64,000 nucleotides of DNA from Acidimicrobiales bacterium (GCA_030747595.1 JASLKK010000004.1:62001-126000), one strand, 5' to 3'; shown: positions 50,155-59,823, numbered from the stretch's first letter. Made by a program: numbers and translations. Notes: a model not told the origin generated them from the letters alone.

Positions 50155-51270
50155 ATGAACTTCGCATTCAGCGAGGAACAGGAACAGCTGCGGGAGTTCG
50201 TCCGCCAGTTTCTCGAGAACTACTCGCCGGAGACTGCCGTCCGTGAGCTCATGGAGACTGAGGTCGGCTACGACGCCGAGACCTGGTCGATGATGGCCGA
50301 GCAGCTCGGACTGCAGAGCCTCGTCATCCCCGAAGAGTACGGCGGTCAGGGCTTCGGCTACGTCGAGCTCATCGTGGTGCTCGAGGAGATGGGTCGGGCC
50401 CTACTGTGCGCCCCGTTCTTCTCCACCGTGGTGCTGGCTGCCAACACGCTCATCCACGCCGGTGACGAGGCTGCGGCTTCGGCTCTGCTGCCCGGTATCG
50501 CCTCGGGTGAGACCATCGCCACGCTGGCCTTCACCGAGGAGAGCGGCCGTTGGGACGAGGCGGGTATCACCATGGAGGCTTCGGCCAGTGATGACGCCTG
50601 GACCCTCTCGGGCTCCAAGATGTACGTCCTGGATGGTCACATCGCTGACCTGGTGCTGGTGGCGGCCCGTACCACCAACGGTGTGTCGCTGTTCCACGTG
50701 GCCGGTGACGCCGATGGCCTGACCCGCACCGCACTGGCCACCATGGACATGACCCGTAAGCAGGCCCGCCTCGACTTCGACGGCGTGTCGGCCACCCTGA
50801 TCGGTGCCGAGGGGGCCGGCTGGCCGGTGCTCGAGCGGGTACTGGACCTGGCTGCGGTGGCTCTGGCGGCCGAGCAGGTCGGTGGCGCCCAGATCTGTCT
50901 GGACACCGCCGTTCAGTACGCCAAGGACCGCGTCCAGTTCGGTCGGCCCATCGGTTCGTTTCAGGCCATCAAGCACAAGTGCGCCGACATGCTGCTCGAA
51001 GTGGAGTCGGCGAAGTCGGCCGCCTACTACGCCGGTTGGTGTGCAGCAGAGTTGAACGACGAGCTTCCGTCGGTGGCCTCGTTGGCTAAGGCGTACTGCT
51101 CAGAGGCCTACTTCCACACGACGGCTGAGAACATCCAGATCCACGGCGGCATCGGTTTCACGTGGGAGCACCCGGCGCATTTGTACTTCAAGCGGGCCAA
51201 GAGTTCCGAGTTGCTGTTCGGCGACCCGACCTATCACCGGGAGTTGCTCGCCCAGCGAATCGGAATCTGA
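50155..51270 (+). CDS. Acyl-CoA dehydrogenase family protein
   Basis: A 371-residue ACAD of the FadE type seen in steroid and aromatic-ring catabolism, with YGGQGFGYVELIVVLEEMGRALLCAPF, DRVQFGRPIGSFQAIKHKCADM and GGIGFTWEHPAHLYFKRA. The C-terminus closes with a family-typical RIGI. ATG 50155 has CAGGGAG 7 nt upstream. In heteromeric members one subunit lacks the catalytic base; whether this one needs a partner is not known. The gene is single and not in an operon. Confidence 0.9.
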   Translation: MNFAFSEEQEQLREFVRQFLENYSPETAVRELMETEVGYDAETWSMMAEQLGLQSLVIPEEYGGQGFGYVELIVVLEEMGRALLCAPFFSTVVLAANTLIHAGDEAAASALLPGIASGETIATLAFTEESGRWDEAGITMEASASDDAWTLSGSKMYVLDGHIADLVLVAARTTNGVSLFHVAGDADGLTRTALATMDMTRKQARLDFDGVSATLIGAEGAGWPVLERVLDLAAVALAAEQVGGAQICLDTAVQYAKDRVQFGRPIGSFQAIKHKCADMLLEVESAKSAAYYAGWCAAELNDELPSVASLAKAYCSEAYFHTTAENIQIHGGIGFTWEHPAHLYFKRAKSSELLFGDPTYHRELLAQRIGI

Positions 51271-51365
51271 ATCACGGCCCTGATCCGGGGCTAACAGTCC
51301 CCGCGTCCTCATCCCGGTGACGGTCCTGGCGCCACCGGCGTCGGTCGTGCTGGCATGATCCAACC

Positions 51366-51845
51366 GTGACCTGGTTCTTCCTCGCCCTCGGCGCGCTCCT
51401 TGTCGTGGGGATCGCCCTGATCGCCGTGGGTTCCGCTGTGGGTCGACTCAGCGGCACGTTGCGCCCCGCAGTGCTGGAGATCGACGACGCGGCGGACTGG
51501 ATCGCCGAGCGGCTCCCCTCCGAGGCGGCCGGGCAGCTCAGCCTCGACGACGTGATCGCCGTGGTGGGTTGGTACCTCGAGGTGTTCGACGAGGCCGGTC
51601 TGGCCACCGAGCATGGTCAGGAACTGGGCGATGCGGCAGTCGACGAGCGTCCTGAAGTCGGGAACCGGACCGCCCAACTCGACGGGATTCTGGAACACGT
51701 GGTGGCCCGAGGGCTGGAACGTAGCGAGCCGCTGGACGCCGTATCGGTGGCCATGGTGGCCGAGTTGTTGGGCACCTACCTCCGAGAGTTGGGCGCCATC
51801 GGTTCGCCGGCCACGCCCCCCGGCGAGAACCCGGCTCAGGACTAG
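51366..51845 (+). CDS. Hypothetical membrane-anchored protein
   Basis: A 159-residue protein with one N-terminal hydrophobic segment (FFLALGALLVVGIALIAVGSAVG, residues 4-26) and a cytosolic helical domain rich in Asp and Glu. GTG start, with CATGAT 6 nt upstream. No family recognised. It lies 95 bp downstream of the ACAD gene on the same strand. Confidence 0.65.
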   Translation: MTWFFLALGALLVVGIALIAVGSAVGRLSGTLRPAVLEIDDAADWIAERLPSEAAGQLSLDDVIAVVGWYLEVFDEAGLATEHGQELGDAAVDERPEVGNRTAQLDGILEHVVARGLERSEPLDAVSVAMVAELLGTYLRELGAIGSPATPPGENPAQD

Positions 51846-51921
51846 CGTCGGCCCATGACCATGCCCGTCGAGTTCGTCGACCACGTTGACGGTGTCGACC
51901 GATGACCGAGCCGGTTCGCGG

Positions 51922-52872
51922 ATGATCGACCGGTCAGCGCCCCTGTTCGTCGCTGGACACCGCGGCCTCGTCGGCTCAGCGATCGTCCGGCGGTTGAAGG
52001 ACGAGGGATTCACTGATCTGCGAACCGTCGGCCGTGACGACCTGGACCTTCGGGACCAGGCGGCGGTTGACGCCTGGTTCGATGCCGAACGCCCCCAGTA
52101 CGTGTTCTTGGTGGCTGGCACGGTGGGCGGTATCCACGCCAACAGCACCCGACCGGCCGAGTTTCTCTACGACAACCTGATGATCCACGGCACAGTGGTG
52201 CAGGCCGCCCACCGGACCGGGGTGGACAAGTTGCTGTACCTCGGCAGTTCGTGCATCTACCCGCGGCACGCAACCCAACCGATTACCGAGGAGGCCCTGC
52301 TGTCGGGGCCGCTGGAACCCACCAACGAAGGCTACGCACTGGCCAAGATCGCCGGCATCAAGCTGTGCGAGACCTACCGGCGCCAGTACGGCGATGACTT
52401 CATCTCGGCCATGCCGACCAACCTCTACGGGCCAGGCGACAACTTCGACCTAGAGGGTGGCCACGTGCTTCCCGCCCTAATGCGACGCTTCCACGAGGCC
52501 CGTCTGGCCGGGGACGACTCGGTGACCGTGTGGGGAACGGGTACAGCCCGGCGGGAGTTCCTCCACGTGGACGACCTGGCCGATGCGTGCCTCCACCTGA
52601 TGGACCACTACTCGGCGCCCGGTCACGTCAATGTGGGCACGGGCATCGACCTGACCATCCGAGAACTGGCTGAGGCGATCCGGGACCTGGTCCACCCGGA
52701 CGGAGCGTTGGTGTTCGACACCAGCAAGCCGGACGGCATGCCCCGCAAGGTGCTCGACGTGTCCCGTCTGGCTGCCCTGGGCTGGACGGCATCGACGCCA
52801 CTGTCCGACGGGCTCGCTGCCACCTACGACTGGTTCCTGGAAGCAGAGGCCGAGGGCAACCTGCGCCTCTAG
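51922..52872 (+). CDS. GDP-L-fucose synthase
   Basis: Converts GDP-4-keto-6-deoxymannose to GDP-L-fucose. The 316-residue extended SDR has GHRGLVG at 12-18 (NADP), SSCIYPR with the catalytic Ser, YALAKIAG with Tyr and Lys, and NLYGPGDNFDLEGGHVLPALMRRFHEA, a GDP-fucose synthase hallmark. ATG 51922 (MIDRSAPLFVAGHRG) is preferred over ATG 51886. GDP-mannose dehydratase is not in the window. A role in surface polysaccharide is inferred. Confidence 0.9.
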   Translation: MIDRSAPLFVAGHRGLVGSAIVRRLKDEGFTDLRTVGRDDLDLRDQAAVDAWFDAERPQYVFLVAGTVGGIHANSTRPAEFLYDNLMIHGTVVQAAHRTGVDKLLYLGSSCIYPRHATQPITEEALLSGPLEPTNEGYALAKIAGIKLCETYRRQYGDDFISAMPTNLYGPGDNFDLEGGHVLPALMRRFHEARLAGDDSVTVWGTGTARREFLHVDDLADACLHLMDHYSAPGHVNVGTGIDLTIRELAEAIRDLVHPDGALVFDTSKPDGMPRKVLDVSRLAALGWTASTPLSDGLAATYDWFLEAEAEGNLRL

Positions 52873-52880
52873 CCGGAGCC

Positions 52881-52917
52881 CGGATTCGCCCGGATTCGCC
52901 CGGATTCGCCCGGATTC
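52881..52917 (+). repeat. 10-bp tandem repeat after GDP-fucose synthase
   Basis: CGGATTCGCC occurs three times in a row, then CGGATTC. It is between the convergent GDP-fucose synthase and HhH-GPD genes. Confidence 0.85.
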
Positions 52918-52934
52918 TGTCGGCGGAGTGTCCG

Positions 52935-53543
52935 CTACTGCTGCTTGGTCTTCCCGGCGGCCTTCTGGGCCTTCTTCCAGGCCCGCACGGTGGTGAGTGC
53001 TTCCGGGCCGTCGATGTCGGCCACCGATCGGGGTACGTCATCGGCGAACGGGCCGGCCGCAGCCTCCCAGCCGTCGGGCCGATAGCCCATCCGTTTGGCC
53101 AGGATGGCCACGAAGATCTTCGTCTTCTCGGCGCCGTAGCCGGGCAGCGCCTGAAGTCGGTGGGCCAGGTCGGCTCCGTCGGTAGCACCGACCCACACGT
53201 TGGCGGCATCACCGTCGTGATGGTCGACGAGGTGCCGGCACAGGTCCTGGATGCGGCCGGCCATCGAGCGGGGGAAGCGGTGGATGGCCGGCTTAGAGCT
53301 ACAGGTTTCGAGGAACGCCTCGGGGTCGGCCGCCGCGATGGCTTCAGGATCGAGATGGCCAAGGCGGCCGGCCAGGGTGGCCGGCCCCTTGAACGCCCAT
53401 TCCATTGGGACCTGCTGGTCCAGAAGCATGCCGATAAGCAGGGCCAACGGGTTGGTGTTGAGCAGACGGTCGGCGGCCTCGTCGCCGGTGATGGCCAGCG
53501 TGCCCGGCGGGTTGCCCTTAGAACGTGCTGGTGGGGAAGTCAT
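52935..53543 (-). CDS. HhH-GPD-type base excision DNA repair protein
   Basis: A 202-residue member of the actinobacterial HhH-GPD family TIGR03252, related to endonuclease III. The helix-hairpin-helix is at ALPGYGAEKTKIFVAILAKRMG (about 133-154), and LLIGMLLDQQVPMEWAFKGP opens the domain. The usual four-Cys Fe-S loop is absent, as in the family. The C-terminus is basic (KKAQKAAGKTKQQ). TAGGTT at 53550-53555 lies 6 nt before ATG 53543. Confidence 0.9.
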   Translation of the reverse strand: MTSPPARSKGNPPGTLAITGDEAADRLLNTNPLALLIGMLLDQQVPMEWAFKGPATLAGRLGHLDPEAIAAADPEAFLETCSSKPAIHRFPRSMAGRIQDLCRHLVDHHDGDAANVWVGATDGADLAHRLQALPGYGAEKTKIFVAILAKRMGYRPDGWEAAAGPFADDVPRSVADIDGPEALTTVRAWKKAQKAAGKTKQQ

Positions 53544-53585
53544 GCGCTGAACCTACCGGTCGGCTCGCCGGGTCAGGAGACCGGA

Positions 53586-56387
53586 TCAGGTGCTGCGAGC
53601 ACCATCGTCCCCGTCGCTATGCCCCACGCCCTGGCCGGGTTCGGGCACCGTGTCAGCTCGTCCAGGATCGGCGATCTCGGTGTCCAGCCCGTGGTGGGCA
53701 ATGGCCTCGGCGACCACGGCCGGGTCGATGGTGCCCTCACGGGCCAAGGCGTGCAGCACGGCTACCACCACATGACCGGTGTCCACCTCGAAGAAGCGGC
53801 GCAGCGCCTCGCGAGTGTCGCTGCGGCCAAAACCGTCGGTACCGAGGGTGTGGTACGGGCGAGGGATCCAACGGGCCACCTGGCCGGGAACCAGCTTCTG
53901 GTAGTCCGATACAGCGACCACCGGCCCCTCGCCGTCGGACAGCAGCCGGGTCACCAGCGGAACCTCGGCGGGATCCATCGGGTGGAGCCGGTTGCGGCGC
54001 TCAACGGCGAGGGCTTCCTCTCGGAGCCGCTTGTAGGAGGTGGCACTCCAGAGATCCACGGCGACGTCCCACCGTTCGGAGAGTTCGGCGGTGGCGGCCC
54101 GGGCCGCTCCCTGTGCTGAACCGGAAAACATCAGCGTCGCCCGAGCGCGAGCCGAGTTCGGACTAGCCCCTATAGAACCGGACCCATCGGGAGCATCCGC
54201 CCAGAGGTAGAGCCCTCGGACGACGTCCTCGGCGGTGACATGGTCGGGCCGGGGAGGCATCTCGTAGGCCTCGTTGTAGAGCGTCACGTAGTAGAAGACG
54301 TCCTCGTTCCCATGGGGCTCGTCGCTTCCGTACATCCGGGTCAAGCCGTCCTCGATGATGGCGCCCACCTCGTAGGCGAACGCCGGGTCGAAGGCCTGAC
54401 ACGCTGGGACGGTCGCGGCCAGGAGGAGACTGTGGCCGTCCTGGTGCTGGAGGCCTTCGCCGGCCAGCGTGGTCCGTCCAGCCGTGGCCCCCAGGAGGAA
54501 GCCTCGAGCCCTTGAATCGGCAGCCGACCAGATTGAGTCACCGACCCGTTGGAAGCCGAACATCGAATAGAAGGTGTAGAAGGGCACCATCGGCACGCCG
54601 AGGTTGGCGTAGGTCGTACCGGCGGCGATGAAGCTGGACATCGACCCACATTCGGTGATGCCCTCTTCGATGAGCTGCCCATCGGTGCTCTCGCTGTACG
54701 ACAACAGCAGCTCGTGGTCGACCGGTTCGTAGAGCTGGCCGAACGGGGCGTAGATGCCGAACTCCCGGAACAGCGAGTCCATGCCGAACGTGCGGGCCTC
54801 GTCGGGAACGATGGGCACCACGCGTGGACCGAACGCCTCGTCGCGCATGAGGTCGCGCAACAAATTGGTCATGGCCATCGTGGTCGACACGGCCCGACCC
54901 TCGGATCCCTTGGAGAGCCCGGCGAACACCGACGGGTCGGGCATGGTGAGTGGGCGCCGATTACGGATCCGACGCTTGGGGATCGAACCACCGAGTGCCC
55001 GACGGCGTTGCACCATGTACTCGTTCTCGGGACTGTCCTCGGCAGGCCGGTAGTAGGGCGCCCGGTCGCCGGCCAGGGCCGACTCGGGGATCTCGTCCTC
55101 CAGGTGGAGGCGCTCTCGCAGGGCCAGCAGTTCGTTGGCCGTCATTTTCTTGATCTGGTGGGTGGCGTTGCGGGCTTCGAAGCCCGGGCCGAGCGTCCAG
55201 CCCTTGATGGTCTTGGCCAGGATCACCGTGGGGGCGTCGTTCTCCTCGGTGGCATTGCGGTAGGCGGCGTAGACCTTCTGGTAGTCGTGACCGCCCCGAG
55301 GTAGGTCGGCCAACTGCTGGTCCGACAGGTGTTCGACCATCGCCCTGAGGCGGGGATCGGGGCCGAAGAAGTGTTCCCGGACGTAGTCCCCGCCCTCGAC
55401 GGCCAGGCGCTGGTACTCACCGTCGACGGTGGAGTTGAACTTGTTGAGGAGGACCCCGTCGACGTCAGCGTGGATCAGCTCGTCCCATTCCGAACCCCAG
55501 ATGACCTTGAGGACGTTCCAGCCGGCGCCCCGGAACACACCCTCCAGTTCCTGGATTATCTGGCCGTTGCCCCGGACCGGGCCGTCGAGTCGCTGCAGGT
55601 TGCAGTTGACGATCCAGATGAGGTTGCCCAGGCCCGACCGGCCGGCCAGGGAGATGGCGCCCAGGGTTTCGGGTTCGTCGCACTCGCCGTCGCCCAGAAA
55701 GCTGAACACCCGGCTCTCCGACGTGTCGTCGATCCGGCGGTTCTGGACGTACTTGTTGAAGCGGGCGTGGTAAATGGAGTTGATCGGTCCGAGCCCCATC
55801 GAGACGGTGGGGAACTCCCAGAAGTCGGGCATGAGGCGGGGGTGGGGGTAACTGGACAGGCCGTCGCCGCCGATCTCCATGCGGAACCGGTCCAGATGGC
55901 GTTCCTCCAGCCGGCGTTCCAGGAAGGCCCGGGCGTACACGCCGGGAGCGGCGTGGCCCTGGAAGTAGACGTGGTCGCCGGGGCGGCCGTCGTCCTTGCC
56001 CCGGAAGAACCAGTTGTAGCCCACCTCGTAGAGGGAGGCCGACGAGGCGAACGTCGAGAGGTGGCCGCCGATCCCGTCAGCGGTCTTGTTGGCGTTGATG
56101 ACCATGGCAGCGGCGTTCCAACGGATGAAGGCCCTGATGCGTCGTTCGATGTGCTCATCACCCGGGAACCACGGCTGGTCTTCGGTAGCGATGGTGTTGA
56201 CGTACGGAGTCCATGTAGGTGGCGCATGGCCGACGTTGAGTTCGCCGGCGCGTTCCAGGAGTTTGGCCAGCATGAATCGACCGCGACGTCGGCCCGACTG
56301 GTCGACAAGTGAGTCAAAGGAGTCGATCCACTCCCGGGTCTCGCCGGGGTCGCCATCCGGGAGTTGGTTGATGAATCCGTCGATCAC
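53586..56387 (-). CDS. aceE: Pyruvate dehydrogenase E1 component, homodimeric
   Basis: The 933-residue E1 decarboxylates pyruvate for the pyruvate dehydrogenase complex. The ThDP motif begins GDGECDEPETLG at 232 and continues to NCNLQRLDGPV. The N-terminal region EWIDSFDSLVDQSGRRRGRFMLAKL is the E1p-type E2-binding head. The C-terminal domain has YHTLGTDGFGRSDTREALRRFFEVD and ends in an acidic tail. GTG start with GGGAG 10 nt upstream. E2 and E3 are not adjacent, which is usual in actinobacteria. Confidence 0.96.
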   Translation of the reverse strand: MIDGFINQLPDGDPGETREWIDSFDSLVDQSGRRRGRFMLAKLLERAGELNVGHAPPTWTPYVNTIATEDQPWFPGDEHIERRIRAFIRWNAAAMVINANKTADGIGGHLSTFASSASLYEVGYNWFFRGKDDGRPGDHVYFQGHAAPGVYARAFLERRLEERHLDRFRMEIGGDGLSSYPHPRLMPDFWEFPTVSMGLGPINSIYHARFNKYVQNRRIDDTSESRVFSFLGDGECDEPETLGAISLAGRSGLGNLIWIVNCNLQRLDGPVRGNGQIIQELEGVFRGAGWNVLKVIWGSEWDELIHADVDGVLLNKFNSTVDGEYQRLAVEGGDYVREHFFGPDPRLRAMVEHLSDQQLADLPRGGHDYQKVYAAYRNATEENDAPTVILAKTIKGWTLGPGFEARNATHQIKKMTANELLALRERLHLEDEIPESALAGDRAPYYRPAEDSPENEYMVQRRRALGGSIPKRRIRNRRPLTMPDPSVFAGLSKGSEGRAVSTTMAMTNLLRDLMRDEAFGPRVVPIVPDEARTFGMDSLFREFGIYAPFGQLYEPVDHELLLSYSESTDGQLIEEGITECGSMSSFIAAGTTYANLGVPMVPFYTFYSMFGFQRVGDSIWSAADSRARGFLLGATAGRTTLAGEGLQHQDGHSLLLAATVPACQAFDPAFAYEVGAIIEDGLTRMYGSDEPHGNEDVFYYVTLYNEAYEMPPRPDHVTAEDVVRGLYLWADAPDGSGSIGASPNSARARATLMFSGSAQGAARAATAELSERWDVAVDLWSATSYKRLREEALAVERRNRLHPMDPAEVPLVTRLLSDGEGPVVAVSDYQKLVPGQVARWIPRPYHTLGTDGFGRSDTREALRRFFEVDTGHVVVAVLHALAREGTIDPAVVAEAIAHHGLDTEIADPGRADTVPEPGQGVGHSDGDDGARST

Positions 56388-56454
56388 GTCGGCAGTCTCC
56401 CATGCCGAGTCGGTTCGCTAGGTAATGACGGCTGTGTGGGTAGGGTCGCTGACC

Positions 56455-56985
56455 GTGCCCAACTCCGACCGACTGTTCGATCCGTCCGCAGCCGATGAGC
56501 CGGCCCGGGTGGGAAATAATTCTGCGTCGGTGGACGGCGAGTCGGCCGGCGAGCAGGTGGTCGCCTACACGGATGGTGCGTGCTCGGGAAACCCCGGCCC
56601 TGGAGGTTGGGCGTGGGTGGTGCCCGACGGTCCGTACGCCGCCGGGTGCGCCGTTGAGACGACCAATCAACGAATGGAGCTGACGGCCACGTTGGAAGCG
56701 GTGCGGGCCTTCGCTGGCCCACTGCTGGTGGTCAGTGACTCGACGTACGTCGTGCACTGCTTCCGGGATGGCTGGTGGGAGAAGTGGCTCCGCAAGGGCT
56801 GGGTCAACGCCAAGAAGGAACCAGTAGCCAACCGGGATTTGTGGGAGCCGCTGATTGAGGCGGTCCAGGCACGGGGGAATGTCGAGTTCCGCTGGGTGAA
56901 GGGCCACTCGGGTGATCGGTGGAACGACGAAGCCGATCGCCTCGCTGTCGAGGCAGGCACCCGACAGGTGGGTCTGAAGGGCTAG
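56455..56985 (+). CDS. rnhA: Ribonuclease HI
   Basis: Degrades RNA in RNA:DNA hybrids. The catalytic residues are visible: D40 in VVAYTDGACSGNPGPGGW, E75 in NQRMELTA, D95 in VSDSTYV and a final Asp in WNDEADRLA. The 176-residue form has a 34-residue N-terminal extension without a hybrid-binding domain. GTG 56455 is preferred over ATG 56425 because TAGGGT at 56441-56446 lies 8 nt upstream. Divergent from aceE. Confidence 0.93.
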   Translation: MPNSDRLFDPSAADEPARVGNNSASVDGESAGEQVVAYTDGACSGNPGPGGWAWVVPDGPYAAGCAVETTNQRMELTATLEAVRAFAGPLLVVSDSTYVVHCFRDGWWEKWLRKGWVNAKKEPVANRDLWEPLIEAVQARGNVEFRWVKGHSGDRWNDEADRLAVEAGTRQVGLKG

Positions 56986-57027
56986 GGACTCGGTTCCGCG
57001 GTCTGCCTCACGTGTGGGTCGGCCAGA

Positions 57028-57993
57028 TCAGTCGAGCAGGTTCAGCCACTTCACGAGGGCGGCCCGGGGAGTACCGGGCAGGGCGATGGCCACCACGGCG
57101 TCGTCGCCACCGTCCCACGGTCCGTCGACGGTGACCGTGGAGGACGACCCACAGACCTGAAGCACGGTGCGATCATCCGGTCGGTCGTTGACGCGGATGA
57201 GGCCCTTTGCTCGGACGACTCCGCTGGGTCGGGCTCGTGTCCAGGTGTCGATCGAGGCGCGGGTGACCGGCCCGGCCAGACGACGGGAAATGGTCACGTG
57301 CTCAGGATCGGACACCCTGGTCGGGCCCGATCTGCTGGCCGGAGTCGTCGCGGCGCCGGTTACTGGCCCCCGGCTCGATGACGGGCCATTCCCGGCGACA
57401 GATCGAAGAAGAGGCCCGAGGAGCACACCGGTCGGAACTGGCGCCCGAAGCACCGTGGCATCGGTGGCGCTGCTCAGCCATATCTCGGTGGCTTCCAACT
57501 CGGTAGCACCGGCTACGTCGGTCCGGCTGATGACCACAAGATCGGCCTCGGATACCTGGGCCAAGATGGTCTCACCGACGTACCGGTCGCTGGCCCGGTC
57601 GCGAACGGACAGGGGGTCGACGAGGACGACGGTCCCGTCGGGACTGAACCCGGGGGAGTGCCCCCACTGGGCGACCTTGTGGGGTTGGCCGACGCCGCTC
57701 ACCTCGACGACCACCCGGTCGATCCGGTTGGCAAAGCCACGCACGATGTCGAGTGTTTCGGCGAATCCATCGGCCATGGTGCAGCAGATGCATCCGTTGG
57801 CTAGTCGGAGTACGTCGTCGGTCGCCGAGTCGAGTAGTCGGCCGTCGATGTCAATCTCTCCGAAGTCGTTGACCAGCACGGCGATGCGTTGGCCGTCGGG
57901 GTCGGCCAACAGGCGGTTCAGCAGGGTGGTCTTACCAGCCCCTAGGTAGCCCCCGATGACGGTGAGGGGCAGGCGCATGTCCTTGGTGGCCAT
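57028..57993 (-). CDS. CobW/COG0523 family GTPase
   Basis: A metal-chaperone GTPase of 321 residues. Walker A GGYLGAGKTT at 14-23, the metal motif CICC at 68-71, and a CobW C-terminal domain with VLQVCGSSSTVTVDG. The C-terminal region is shorter and less His-rich than in zinc-loading members, so the metal is unknown. ATG 57993 was chosen; an upstream extension runs into antisense sequence. Targets are not adjacent. Confidence 0.88.
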   Translation of the reverse strand: MATKDMRLPLTVIGGYLGAGKTTLLNRLLADPDGQRIAVLVNDFGEIDIDGRLLDSATDDVLRLANGCICCTMADGFAETLDIVRGFANRIDRVVVEVSGVGQPHKVAQWGHSPGFSPDGTVVLVDPLSVRDRASDRYVGETILAQVSEADLVVISRTDVAGATELEATEIWLSSATDATVLRAPVPTGVLLGPLLRSVAGNGPSSSRGPVTGAATTPASRSGPTRVSDPEHVTISRRLAGPVTRASIDTWTRARPSGVVRAKGLIRVNDRPDDRTVLQVCGSSSTVTVDGPWDGGDDAVVAIALPGTPRAALVKWLNLLD

Positions 57994-58099
57994 GATCGTA
58001 AGTCTCGCGCCGGTCGGTAGGGAACGGGTCGGTAGGGGTCGGCAGAGCAGGAGCCGAAGGGTCGACTGGCCAGCAATGGGCTGGGCGGAACCGGTTCGG

Positions 58100-59782
58100 T
58101 TAGGCGGTCTGGGGCGAGCCCTCGTGGAGCACGCCACCGCTCATGGTGCCCCAGACTGGAACGTCTCGCAGTTCGCCAGGATCGACTTCGAACGGGTCGG
58201 CCTCGAGCACCGCACAGTCGGCGAACTTCTGCGGGGTGATGGATCCGATCTCGTCTTCCATTCGGAGTTGCCAGGCGGCACCCATGGTGATGGCGTGTAG
58301 GGCTTCGGCCACGGTGATCCGTTCGTCGACGCCCAGCACCTGCCCTGAAGGGGTGAGTCGGTTGACGGCCGCCCACGCCACGTGCAGGGACCCGAGAGGA
58401 GAAACCGGCGAGTCAGAGTGGATGGACAACGGCACGCCAAGGTCAAGGGCCGTGCGGGCGGCGTTCATGCGGGCCGCACGGTCGGGACCGACGGTGATGT
58501 CGCGATGCTGGTCACCCCAGAACCACGTGTGGTTGGCGAACACGTTGGCGCACATGCCCAGTGCCCGCATCCGGCGGTACTGGCCGGGGGTGGTGAGCTG
58601 GCAGTGCTGGACGGTGTGACGGTGGTCGGGCCTCGGATGGGCGAGCTGAACCTGCTCGAGGCCGTCGAGGAGTACGTCGACTGCCTCATCGCCATTGGCG
58701 TGAGTGTGGACCTGGAGTCCCGCTCGGTGGTACGGCGCCAGGCGTTCGGCGAACTGATCGGGGGCTATCAGCCAGATGCCGTTGGGGCCTCCGTGGTGGT
58801 AGCCGGGCCACCTGAGGCGGGCGGTACCGCCCTGGATGGAGCCGTCGAGCAGCAACTTCACATTGCCGAACCGGATGCGATCAGTGGACCTGTCTTTCAG
58901 GTCGACCATGGCCGCTGCGCAGGCCTCGTCGCCGTCGGGGGCATTGGCGAGGGCGCCGTGGAACATAGCGACTCGCAGCGGGAAGGAGTCGTCGGCCAGG
59001 CTGGTCCACTGGCGGACGATTGCCTCGTCGAGCAGGTTGGAGGTGCCGAGGTCGGTGAGGGTGGTGACCCCTACGTTGCGGGCGGCGTTCCCGAAGAGGC
59101 GGACCGAGTCGTCGGAACGTTGCCGTCCGAAGAACGAGCGGAAGGCCGGACCGGCCAGTGCCATGGCCGGGAACTCTTGGAGTTCACCGGTCGGCCAACC
59201 TGAGCCGTCCTTGGGCACTCCAGCGGCTGCGGTGTCGGGGTTGATGGCCTCGGCTTCCATGAGCGCCGAGTTCACGGTGGCGAGGTGCATGTTGGAGTGG
59301 CACACGAAGATCCGACGGGTAGTCGACACGGCGTCGAGGTGACGACGGTCAAGCCGGTCACCGGGCCAGAAGATGGGGTCGAGGCCCCAGCCCAGAAGGG
59401 GTTCGTCGGGATCTTCGAGCAGGCGTTCGGCTTCGCGGAGGCGCTCGATCACGGCATCGAAGGTGGTGCAACCGGGCCAGAGGCGGCCGTTTGGTCCCCG
59501 TCGAGCCTCGTAGCCCACGTAGGTGAACTGCCAGATGCCGCCGGTGTCACGGTGGCTGTGGGCCTCCACGAAGCCGGGGAGGAGGACCTTGTCGGCCAGG
59601 GTGTCATCGATGGTGCCTCCGTAGGTGGCCACCAGTTGGTCCGTGTCGCCCACGGCTAGGAATCGGCTGTCACGTACGGCGACCGCCGAGGCGATGGGAC
59701 GGGCCGGGTCGAGTGTGTGAACGATTCGGCCCGGAAAGATCGTGGTGCGCGAGGTGCCTCCTCCCGCTTTGGTCTCGGACAT
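58100..59782 (-). CDS. Amidohydrolase family protein, YtcJ-like
   Basis: A 560-residue amidohydrolase of the YtcJ/AepA type. EAHSHRDTGG is the first metal-binding pair, QVHTHANGDEAVD is the HAN motif, and LSIHSDSPVSP the final Asp. It probably hydrolyses an N-acyl or cyclic amide, substrate unknown. ATG 59782 has TACCAT 7 nt upstream. A perfect 11-bp inverted repeat follows the -10 upstream side and suggests repression. No regulator gene is next to it. Confidence 0.88.
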   Translation of the reverse strand: MSETKAGGGTSRTTIFPGRIVHTLDPARPIASAVAVRDSRFLAVGDTDQLVATYGGTIDDTLADKVLLPGFVEAHSHRDTGGIWQFTYVGYEARRGPNGRLWPGCTTFDAVIERLREAERLLEDPDEPLLGWGLDPIFWPGDRLDRRHLDAVSTTRRIFVCHSNMHLATVNSALMEAEAINPDTAAAGVPKDGSGWPTGELQEFPAMALAGPAFRSFFGRQRSDDSVRLFGNAARNVGVTTLTDLGTSNLLDEAIVRQWTSLADDSFPLRVAMFHGALANAPDGDEACAAAMVDLKDRSTDRIRFGNVKLLLDGSIQGGTARLRWPGYHHGGPNGIWLIAPDQFAERLAPYHRAGLQVHTHANGDEAVDVLLDGLEQVQLAHPRPDHRHTVQHCQLTTPGQYRRMRALGMCANVFANHTWFWGDQHRDITVGPDRAARMNAARTALDLGVPLSIHSDSPVSPLGSLHVAWAAVNRLTPSGQVLGVDERITVAEALHAITMGAAWQLRMEDEIGSITPQKFADCAVLEADPFEVDPGELRDVPVWGTMSGGVLHEGSPQTA

Positions 59783-59789
59783 GTCGGCA

Positions 59790-59823
59790 ATGGTACTCCG
59801 ACAGTACGAATCCGTACTGTCGG
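59790..59823 (-). promoter_or_regulatory. Leaderless promoter with an 11-bp palindromic operator
   Basis: TACCAT (59790-59795) lies 7 nt before ATG 59782. Immediately upstream, CCGACAGTACG (59798-59808) and CGTACTGTCGG (59813-59823) form a perfect inverted repeat with a 4-nt spacer, covering the -35 area. The size and symmetry suit a TetR- or GntR-type dimer. Confidence 0.6.

Noticed and set aside
55329-56312. A 327-residue plus-strand ORF opposite aceE
   Set aside because: It is antisense to strongly conserved AceE sequence. Long open frames on the opposite strand are common at this GC content.
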